A DNA stretch of 11,391 nucleotides. Origin: Azovibrio restrictus. Its GTDB lineage: Bacteria > Pseudomonadota > Gammaproteobacteria > Burkholderiales > Rhodocyclaceae. Both the position numbers and the translations under genes were made by a program. Positions 5,551-11,391 of the stretch are shown piece after piece. The stretch spans positions 1 through 11,391 of the forward strand of contig QKDJ01000102.1 of NCBI GenBank assembly GCA_003252145.1. Direction: 5' to 3'. Under the pieces are notes generated by a model. The model did no database searches. It saw nothing but the letters and a program-made list of their open reading frames with translations, and was not told the origin of the DNA. Within the stretch, counting starts at the first letter, position 1. Each line of letters starts with the position of its first letter.

Positions 5551-5673
5551 GTTTCCTGCTCCCCAACGAACTCACCATGTAGGCCCTCAACGCCGCTCCC
5601 TCGCCCCTGGAAAGTCCTTCTTCAGGGAAGTGTACCCATACTAGAGAGCTGAACGCTCCTGCCATTTTTGATC

Positions 5674-7155
5674 ATGTCTCTACACAAACTGCAGCTGGAT
5701 TGGTTTTCCAACATCCACAACGATTTACTCGCCGGCCTGGTGGTGGCCTTGGCCCTCATTCCCGAAGCCATTGCCTTTTCCATCATCGCCGGCGTGGATC
5801 CCAAGGTCGGCCTCTACGCCTCCTTTTCCATCGCCACTTTGATCGCCTTTTTTGGCGGACGCCCCGGAATGATCTCGGCAGCTACAGGTGCCATGGCCTT
5901 GGTCATGGTGACCCTGGTCAAGTCCCACGGGCTGGATTACCTGCTGGCCGCCACCGTATTGACCGGGATATTCCAGATCATCGCTGGCTGGCTGAAACTG
6001 GGCCAGTTGATGCGCTTCGTGTCCCGCTCGGTGGTGACCGGCTTCGTCAATGCCCTGGCCATCCTCATCTTCATGGCCCAACTGCCGGAGCTGATCAACG
6101 TCACCTGGCACGTCTATGCCATGACTGCTGCCGGCCTGGCCATCATCTATGGCTTCCCCTACATCACCCGAGCCGTGCCTTCTCCCCTGGTGACCATCAT
6201 CACCCTCACCGGCGTATCCATGGCTCTTGGCCTGGACATTCGCACTGTGGGTGACATGGGTGAATTGCCGAACAGCCTGCCCAGTTTCCTGATTCCCCAG
6301 GTGCCCTACACCCTGGAAACCCTGGGCATCATCCTGCCCTACTCCCTGACCCTCATGGTGGTCGGCCTGCTGGAGTCCCTGATGACGGCCACCATCGTGG
6401 ATGACCTGACCGATACCCGCAGCGACAAGAACCGGGAATGCATGGGCCAGGGCATCGCCAACATCGCCACCGGTTTCATCGGCGGCATGGCCGGTTGCGC
6501 CATGATCGGCCAATCGGTCATCAACGTGAAATCCGGAGGCCGGGGCCGACTTTCCACCCTGGTAGCCGGTGTGGTGCTGTTGATTCTGGTGGTTTTTCTC
6601 GGCGAATGGGTGCGGCAGATTCCCATGGCTGCCCTGGTGGCCGTGATGATCATGGTGTCCATCGGCACCTTCAACTGGGCCTCCATTCGAAACCTGGGCG
6701 AGCTTCCCAAAAGCTCCAGCGCGGTGATGATCGCCACAGTGATCGTCACGGTAGCCACCCACGACCTGGCCAAGGGGGTTCTGACCGGGGTGCTGCTCTC
6801 CGGCTTCTTCTTCGCCCACAAGGTGGGACAAATACTGCGCATCACCTCCCGTACGGAAGAGGATGGGCGCAGTCGCCACTATCAGATCACTGGCCAGGTG
6901 TTTTTCGCCTCGGCCGAGCGCTTTGCCAATGCCTTCGATTACAAGGAAGTGCTAGATCGGGTGCGTATCGACGTGAGCCGAGCCCATTTCTGGGACATCA
7001 CTGCCATTAGCGCCCTGGACAAGGTAGTCCTGAAATTCCGTCGGGAAGGCACCGAGGTGGAAGTCACCGGCCTCAATGAGGCCAGCGCCACCCTGGTGGA
7101 CAAGTTCGCGGTCCACCATAAGGACGGTGCCGACGATCTACTGATGGAGCACTGA
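5674..7155 (+). CDS. SulP (SLC26)-family anion transporter with short STAS domain
   Basis: This is a 493-residue inner-membrane transporter. The N-terminus has the SulP signature: a cytosolic [19 protein letters not shown], then [25 protein letters not shown] (about 25-49). Hydrophobic segments follow up to about residue 395, including [12 protein letters not shown] and the [21 protein letters not shown] region. The C-terminus (about 400-493) is a compact STAS domain with FFASAERF and the DITAISALD phosphorylation-loop-like motif. SulP proteins move sulfate, bicarbonate, molybdate or organic anions; the substrate cannot be read from the sequence. The frame opens at a TTG (5668), but the ATG at 5674 gives the usual family start. 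No Shine-Dalgarno sequence is visible before either, so translation may be weak or unusual. A universal stress protein follows almost immediately, so the two are surely one operon. Confidence 0.92.
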   Translation: MSLHKLQLDWFSNIHNDLLAGLVVALALIPEAIAFSIIAGVDPKVGLYASFSIATLIAFFGGRPGMISAATGAMALVMVTLVKSHGLDYLLAATVLTGIFQIIAGWLKLGQLMRFVSRSVVTGFVNALAILIFMAQLPELINVTWHVYAMTAAGLAIIYGFPYITRAVPSPLVTIITLTGVSMALGLDIRTVGDMGELPNSLPSFLIPQVPYTLETLGIILPYSLTLMVVGLLESLMTATIVDDLTDTRSDKNRECMGQGIANIATGFIGGMAGCAMIGQSVINVKSGGRGRLSTLVAGVVLLILVVFLGEWVRQIPMAALVAVMIMVSIGTFNWASIRNLGELPKSSSAVMIATVIVTVATHDLAKGVLTGVLLSGFFFAHKVGQILRITSRTEEDGRSRHYQITGQVFFASAERFANAFDYKEVLDRVRIDVSRAHFWDITAISALDKVVLKFRREGTEVEVTGLNEASATLVDKFAVHHKDGADDLLMEH

Positions 7156-7165
7156 GGATATGACC

Positions 7166-8023
7166 ATGGATCGTAAAATCCTCGCCTGTGTGGATGCCTC
7201 GCCCCTGGCCGAGGCTGTCACTGACTACGCCACCTGGGCCGCCAGCCGTCTGGATGCTCCCCTGGAGCTACTCCATGTGCTGGAGCGACACGTTCCCCTT
7301 ACCGCGCCCCAGGACCACAGCGGTGCTATTGGCCTGGATGCCCAGGAGCGGCTGATGGATCAACTGGCCCGGGAGGATGCCCAGCGGACCACCCAGGCCC
7401 GGGAACAGGGCCGCACCCTGCTGAGCCGCCTGCGCCAGCGAGCCCAGGCAGCAGGCGTTGGCATCGCCGACAGCCGCCTACGTCACGGTGACATTGAAGA
7501 GACCCTGGCAGAACAGCAGGACGGCAGCCGCTTGCTCATCATGGGGCGTAGCAGCCGCAGCACGGAGAAGGACGGGAACGCCCTGGGGCAACACCTGGAA
7601 TGGGTGGTGCGGTCGGCCACCCGTCCCGTGCTGGTGGTTACGGAAAGCTATCGCCAACCCCGGAAAGTGCTTTTTGCCTTCGACGGCAGCAGCGTGGCCC
7701 GCAAGGGCGTGGACATGCTGGCCGCCAGCCCCCTGCTCCAGGGCCTTAGCCTGCAATTGTTGATGGCAGGAGAAGCCGGCTCCAGCGCTCACGAGCAACT
7801 GGACGAGGCCGTCGCCAGCCTGGGTGCCAACGGCATTGGAGCCAAGGCTGTCGTGCATCAAGGCAAGCCCAAGGAGGTGATCGCCCGAGCCCTCCATGAG
7901 GAGGACTTTGACCTGCTGGTCATGGGCGCCTACAGCCACTCCCCTTTACGCAAGCTGTTCCTGGGTAGCAAAACCAGCGAAATGCTCAAGGCCAGCCGCA
8001 TTCCGACCCTGTTGCTACGCTAG
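7166..8023 (+). CDS. Tandem-domain universal stress protein (UspA family)
   Basis: This 285-residue cytoplasmic protein has two USP folds in tandem (about 1-155 and 160-285). Domain 1 begins DRKILACVDASPLAEAV and contains LLIMGRSSRS and RPVLVV. Domain 2 begins RKVLFAFDGSSVARKGVDML and ends LLVMGAYSHSPLRKLFLGSKTSEMLKASRIPTLLLR. The ATP-binding pattern G-2X-G-9X-G-S/T is altered: domain 2 keeps the first G and the GS but has Ser for the middle Gly (GAYS), and domain 1 lacks more of it, so nucleotide binding may be weak. An ATG at 7160 is also in frame, but GAGG (7154-7157) is only 2 bases before it and 8 bases before 7166, so I prefer 7166. Its 10-bp distance from the SulP stop implies translational coupling and a possible regulatory role for the transporter. 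It ends 14 bp from the convergent TonB receptor gene with no hairpin between them. Confidence 0.9.
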   Translation: MDRKILACVDASPLAEAVTDYATWAASRLDAPLELLHVLERHVPLTAPQDHSGAIGLDAQERLMDQLAREDAQRTTQAREQGRTLLSRLRQRAQAAGVGIADSRLRHGDIEETLAEQQDGSRLLIMGRSSRSTEKDGNALGQHLEWVVRSATRPVLVVTESYRQPRKVLFAFDGSSVARKGVDMLAASPLLQGLSLQLLMAGEAGSSAHEQLDEAVASLGANGIGAKAVVHQGKPKEVIARALHEEDFDLLVMGAYSHSPLRKLFLGSKTSEMLKASRIPTLLLR

Positions 8024-8037
8024 GAACGCTGCCGGCC

Positions 8038-10200
8038 TTACCAGCGGGCCTCCAGGGTCACCATGAAGGTGGCGTAGCCTTCGGAATTGTCCTGCTCCGT
8101 CCGCACCAGATTGCCGGAACTGTCGGTTTCCTCCAGCCAGCCACTGCGATCTTCACGAGTCACGTTCTGGGCGGAAAAACGCAGGGCGTATTGGCGATCC
8201 AGCTTGTACAGTGCATAGAGATCCAGATTGCGACGGGCGGACTGTAACTGCCGGACCGTCTCGCTGCTTTCCCTATCCAGGGCAGACATGTAACTGAAAT
8301 TGCCCCCCAAGGTCAGGCGGGCCGAGGGTATTTCGTAATCCACGCCCAGGTTGGCACTTTTACGAGGCCCTTCTCCTGCCCCCAAACCCGCCACCTTGTC
8401 CAGCATCTGGGTATCCGTGTAGGCCAGATTGCCGCGCAGGGTCAGCATGGGGAGATTGATGATGCTCATCTTGGTCTTGAAGTCGAACAGGGCTCCTTGC
8501 AGGCGAGCCGTGCCCACGTTGTAGGGCCGCTCGATCCAGCGGCTGGTGCCACTGTCGTACTGCACCAGGCTCTGGGTGTAGTTATCCACTTCTCGGTCGA
8601 AAACGGAGAACCCGATGGTGCCGCCCCCTGCCGGGAGGAAGTGCTCAATCCCCATCTCCACACTACGCAGGGTTTCCGCTTCCAGATTCGGGTTACCGCC
8701 TCGGTCCGGGTTGCTGGAGGAGTTGGTGCCATTGGCGGTCCGGGCGTAGGAAGTCAGTTGCCGGGTATAGGGGGCCTTGGTATTGCGCGCAATGCTGGCC
8801 CGGAAATTCCATTGCTCAGAAATTTGCCACAGGTAATGCAAGGACGGATCCAGAGACCGCTGGGAACGCTCGATACGGCCAGCCTGGGTGTCATCAATCT
8901 CCGTATCCAGCATCTGCCAGCGCAAACCCGGGGTCAGCACATGCTGGTCCGCCAGTTGCCATTCATCCTGGACCCAGGCCACGCGCTTACGCTCGTCCAG
9001 GGTCGCCTCATTGTTCGATGTGCTACTTCCGGAACGGCGTTGTTGATCTTCCGATTTTTCGTGGCGTAACTCCAGAGCCCCGGTGAGCAGGTGACTATCG
9101 AAGACCAGCTGCTTGTGCTTCAGGTCCACCATCCATCCCTGTTCCTGGCGGGTGTTCTTCTCGTTGGTGGAGGAGCTCAGGGCACCGCTACTATCGTAGC
9201 GGCGGGTTTTCCGCTCGCCATCCTCATATTCGCTTTGCAGCATCAAACGCGCGGTCGTTTCCACCCCGCCTGCCCCGGTGTTTTTCCATTCGGTGGACAA
9301 GCGCCCGGAACTGCGGCGGGTCTTGGAGTCATCCTGATCGTGGCTGGAGGTACCGCTTTGATCGCGATAAACCTTGCTGTCCGAGTTGTTCTCGGTAAAG
9401 GTCAGGAAGGGCGAAATATTGAGCTTCTGGGTGGGCCCCAGACGCCAGCTCAGGCGCGGGCTCAGGGTGATATTGGTGTCCCGTCCGGAGCGTACGGAAT
9501 GCTCGTCCTCCGTCCCCGCAGGCGCGCCGCCGGTATAGGTCACTGCGTGGGTATCGCTGATGCCCTTGTTGCTGCGGCTATTGATGGCTCCCGACAGGAG
9601 ATAACCGAAGTCCCCCCCGTCCGGCTCCCCATACTGTCCTTCCAAACGCAGGGTAGGCTCCCCGTTGCTGGCCCCCACGCCCACCTTGGCACTGCGCACC
9701 TGTTTGCTGGGCACATCCCGCAGCACCAGATTGATGACGCCACTGGTGCCCAAGACCGGAAATTCGGCGGTGCTATTGCGGATGATCTCGACCCGCTCAA
9801 TCAACTCCACCGGCAGGCGCAACGCTGCGGCCGGATTGCGCCCACCTCCGGGCAGGGGCTGACCATCCACCATGATCTGGGGCATATTGCGATCCGGACC
9901 ACGACCCCGTCCCCGGGGACTGTTATCCGGGTCGGTAAACATACCGGTCCCCGGCAACTTGCCCAACAATTCCCCAAGGCTGGCCGCATCCAGGGTTTCC
10001 AGATCAGTACGGCTGTAGACGATTTTCCCGGCAGAAGCATTACGCCGGATTTCCTGGGCCTCTTCCGCCGTGGCCGTCACCTTGATTTCCGACAACTCGA
10101 CGACCTCCTGGGCGGTCGCCGGCCCGACCAGCAACCAGACAGCACAGGCACTTGCCAAACGCTGCCCTGACGCAGCACGCCATACCTTGGAACCCACCAT
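8038..10200 (-). CDS. TonB-dependent outer-membrane receptor
   Basis: This 720-residue TonB-dependent receptor has a signal peptide at 1-30 (ending VGPATA before Gln31), a TonB-box-like stretch EIKVTATA (38-45), and a plug domain of about 50-165. The plug includes DAASLGELLGKLPG, the NMPQIMVDGQPLPGGG loop and the ELIERVEIIRNSTAEF...GVINLVLRD end motif. A 22-strand-type beta barrel fills the rest, ending in an aromatic residue (VTLEARW). A Gly/Arg-rich segment SPRGRGRGPDR lies in the plug. It actively imports a scarce ligand using TonB-ExbB-ExbD energy. The ligand is not identifiable: siderophore, haem, metal complex or organic compound are all open. AGGGGG lies just before the ATG on the minus strand, with slightly short spacing. 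Upstream is a hydroxy-acid oxidase gene on the same strand, and no exbBD or siderophore gene is visible. No convincing Fur box was found. Confidence 0.92.
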   Translation of the reverse strand: MVGSKVWRAASGQRLASACAVWLLVGPATAQEVVELSEIKVTATAEEAQEIRRNASAGKIVYSRTDLETLDAASLGELLGKLPGTGMFTDPDNSPRGRGRGPDRNMPQIMVDGQPLPGGGRNPAAALRLPVELIERVEIIRNSTAEFPVLGTSGVINLVLRDVPSKQVRSAKVGVGASNGEPTLRLEGQYGEPDGGDFGYLLSGAINSRSNKGISDTHAVTYTGGAPAGTEDEHSVRSGRDTNITLSPRLSWRLGPTQKLNISPFLTFTENNSDSKVYRDQSGTSSHDQDDSKTRRSSGRLSTEWKNTGAGGVETTARLMLQSEYEDGERKTRRYDSSGALSSSTNEKNTRQEQGWMVDLKHKQLVFDSHLLTGALELRHEKSEDQQRRSGSSTSNNEATLDERKRVAWVQDEWQLADQHVLTPGLRWQMLDTEIDDTQAGRIERSQRSLDPSLHYLWQISEQWNFRASIARNTKAPYTRQLTSYARTANGTNSSSNPDRGGNPNLEAETLRSVEMGIEHFLPAGGGTIGFSVFDREVDNYTQSLVQYDSGTSRWIERPYNVGTARLQGALFDFKTKMSIINLPMLTLRGNLAYTDTQMLDKVAGLGAGEGPRKSANLGVDYEIPSARLTLGGNFSYMSALDRESSETVRQLQSARRNLDLYALYKLDRQYALRFSAQNVTREDRSGWLEETDSSGNLVRTEQDNSEGYATFMVTLEARW

Positions 10201-10256
10201 GACCCCCTGGATACAAATAGGATTAATTATTGATTGCGAGCGAATGCTAACAGTGG

Positions 10257-10285
10257 ATTAACAAAACTTCGCCGAACAGTTACAA
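10257..10285 (-). promoter_or_regulatory. Candidate promoter of the TonB receptor gene
   Basis: On the minus strand TTGTAA (10280-10285) and GTTAAT (10257-10262) are 17 bases apart, each matching consensus at four of six positions. Transcription would start near 10250, giving a leader of about 50 bases. Confidence 0.35.
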
Positions 10286-10307
10286 ATGGAAAAGGGTTTT
10301 ACATTTG
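10283..10307. repeat. Imperfect AT-rich inverted repeat upstream of the TonB receptor
   Basis: CAAATG (10283-10288) and CATTTG (10302-10307) are perfect arms, with inner AAAA/TTTT arms around GGG and one mismatch between. It abuts the candidate -35 of the receptor gene and also lies 18 bases past the oxidase stop. It could be an operator or a weak transcript-end hairpin. No U-run follows on the minus strand, so an operator fits better. Confidence 0.4.
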
Positions 10308-10324
10308 GCGATGAGCGCACGCAC

Positions 10325-11383
10325 TCAAGGTGCCAGGACACACTCCGGTCCAATGTCTGCCAAGGTTTTGCAACCGCACAGGGCCATGGTGGTTTCCAGT
10401 TCTTCCCGCAGGATGCGGATCAAATGGGCTACGCCCAAAGCACCGGCCACGGCCAGGGCCTGGACATAGGGACGGCCCACAAGCACCGCAGAGGCCCCCA
10501 GGGCCAGGGCCTTGAAGACATCACTACCGCGCCGGACACCCCCGTCCAGCAGCACCGGGAAGTCAGCCCCCACGGTAGCCCGTATGGCGGGTAAGGCAGC
10601 CAGGGCCGTGGGCACGGTATCCAGCACCCGCCCCCCGTGATTGGAGACAATCACCCCGTGCACACCGGCCTCCACCGCCAACCGCGCATCCGCCGGATGC
10701 AGAACACCCTTGATCAGTACGGGCAGGCGGGTTTCACCCAGGAGCCAGATCAGGTCGTCCCAACGGGGTGCCAGAGCCATCAGGCCATCGAAGACGGAGC
10801 TGGCCCCAGTCCCCAGACTGGGCAAGGCGGGCGCCTCCGGCACGTGGACAGCTGACAGACCCGAGGGAAGGGCGAAACCAGCCCGTTGCTCCCGGTTGCG
10901 GATGCCGGCCAGGGGCGCATCCACGGTAAACACCAGGGCGCGATAACCGGCGGCTTCGGCACGACGTACCAGGGCCAGGGAACGAGCCCGGTCGCCTTGC
11001 CAATAGAGCTGAAACCATTTGGGGCCACGACCGGCCTGGGCCACGTCCTCCATGGTCGTGGTGGCCAGGGTGCTGAGGATCAGAGGGGTTTCCATGGCTT
11101 CGGCCGCCAGGGCCGTGGCTTTCTCGCCCTCCGGGTGGAAAAGCTTTTGATAGGCCACGGGGGCCAGCATCAGGGGATGAGCCAGGGTCTCCCCCAACAG
11201 GGAGCAGCGGGTGTGCCCGCCACGCACATCCGCCAGCATGCGGGGCAGTAGCGGCAGGGCTGCGAAAGCTTCCACGTTTGCCCTGGCCGTCAGCTCATCG
11301 GCGGCAGCCCCTTGTAAATAGGCCCAGGCGTTGTCGTCCAGATGGGCTCGGGCGGCCTGCTCATAATCGCAGGCGGCAACCAT
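10325..11383 (-). CDS. FMN-dependent alpha-hydroxy-acid oxidase/dehydrogenase, start uncertain at window edge
   Basis: At least 352 residues form an FMN TIM-barrel of the glycolate oxidase/lactate oxidase family, which oxidises L-2-hydroxy acids to 2-oxo acids. By alignment to spinach glycolate oxidase from memory, all key residues are present: Y22 (Y24) and Y127 in FQLY (Y129) for substrate, T153/D155/R162 in FTVDAPLAGIR, FMN-contact K225 in LIKG, catalytic base H249 and R252 in SNHGGR, and the phosphate site D280-GGVR...VGR304. The length without a long insert suggests a soluble cytoplasmic enzyme. The substrate, and whether O2 or a quinone is the acceptor, cannot be told. The ATG at 11383 has AGGA only 3 bases upstream, and the frame stays open to the window end, so the true start may lie beyond 11391. 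The downstream neighbour on the same strand is the TonB receptor. Confidence 0.9.
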   Translation of the reverse strand: MVAACDYEQAARAHLDDNAWAYLQGAAADELTARANVEAFAALPLLPRMLADVRGGHTRCSLLGETLAHPLMLAPVAYQKLFHPEGEKATALAAEAMETPLILSTLATTTMEDVAQAGRGPKWFQLYWQGDRARSLALVRRAEAAGYRALVFTVDAPLAGIRNREQRAGFALPSGLSAVHVPEAPALPSLGTGASSVFDGLMALAPRWDDLIWLLGETRLPVLIKGVLHPADARLAVEAGVHGVIVSNHGGRVLDTVPTALAALPAIRATVGADFPVLLDGGVRRGSDVFKALALGASAVLVGRPYVQALAVAGALGVAHLIRILREELETTMALCGCKTLADIGPECVLAP

Positions 11384-11391
11384 ATTCCTGG

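Larger units (their letters stand above)
5349..5673 (+). other. C-rich intergenic leader upstream of the SulP gene
   Basis: These 325 bases hold no clear gene. At the 5' end is a promoter-like pair within an inverted repeat (5371-5408). The following 180 bases (5401-5580) contain 69 C but only 36 G on the plus strand, the bias expected of a Rho-loading tract. Two imperfect hairpins can be drawn (5487-5510, and about 5606-5628 with CCCTG/CAGGG ends). No known riboswitch class was recognised. No Shine-Dalgarno sequence precedes the SulP ATG at 5674. Confidence 0.5.

Noticed and set aside
5668..5673. TTG as start of the SulP gene
   Set aside because: It adds only two residues, has no Shine-Dalgarno sequence, and the ATG at 5674 gives the usual family N-terminus.
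5725..6879. Open frame of 384 codons antisense to the SulP gene
   Set aside because: The product is low-complexity His/Gln/Asp/Gly sequence mirroring hydrophobic codons of the transporter. It has no recognisable domain or start signals.
8024..8037. Terminator between the USP gene and the convergent TonB receptor gene
   Set aside because: Only 14 bases separate the stops, and no stem with a T-run can be formed there.
9091..10170. Open frame of 359 codons antisense to the TonB receptor
   Set aside because: It is a shadow of a well-supported receptor gene, with no domain resemblance or ribosome site.
10220..10255. Fur box before the TonB receptor
   Set aside because: The region is AT-rich, but aligning it with the 19-bp GATAATGATAATCATTATC consensus in several registers gave poor matches and no dyad.
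1..11391. Mobile elements, CRISPR arrays, tRNA or rRNA genes
   Set aside because: No transposase-like protein, terminal repeats with target duplications, regularly spaced repeats, or tRNA/rRNA-like sequence were seen on either strand.

Overview
This window looks like ordinary chromosomal DNA from a GC-rich betaproteobacterium, most like the Rhodocyclaceae (Azospira/Dechlorosoma-type). That is an inference from gene content (RnfH, UbiH/COQ6-type hydroxylase, DsbC, long-form LeuA, SulP plus tandem USP), codon use and promoter style. No species can be proven from the sequence. I see no transposase, phage gene, integrase, CRISPR array, tRNA or rRNA.

Layout. (1) Bases 1-2249, plus strand: the 3' part of an rnfH-like gene, a GC-rich hairpin, a UbiH/UbiF/COQ6-family flavin hydroxylase that appears to be read from a nearly leaderless mRNA, and a periplasmic DsbC-type disulfide isomerase. 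A strong bidirectional terminator follows. (2) Bases 2319-4602: leuA (2-isopropylmalate synthase, minus strand) diverges from an Lrp/AsnC-family regulator (plus strand). Their 124-bp shared control region contains two inverted repeats, so autoregulation and leucine-linked control are plausible. (3) Bases 4603-5348: an intergenic tract with a tandem GTTACAC repeat, a C-rich-loop hairpin and a textbook terminator (a candidate small RNA), then a secreted Tyr/Arg-rich glycine-zipper envelope protein with its own terminator. (4) Bases 5349-8023: a 0.3-kb C-rich leader with an apparently orphan promoter, then a SulP-family anion transporter coupled to a tandem universal stress protein. (5) Bases 8038-11391, minus strand: an alpha-hydroxy-acid oxidase that runs up to the window edge, followed downstream by a TonB-dependent outer-membrane receptor with its own candidate promoter.

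The genes do not form one pathway. Pairings that may matter are hydroxylase/dsbC (33 bp apart), leuA/lrp (divergent), SulP/USP (10 bp between stop and preferred start) and hydroxy-acid oxidase/TonB receptor (124-bp gap). I found no convincing new multi-gene system. The most interesting unexplained signals are non-coding: the candidate sRNA at about 4654-4765 and the promoter-bearing C-rich leader at 5371-5673.
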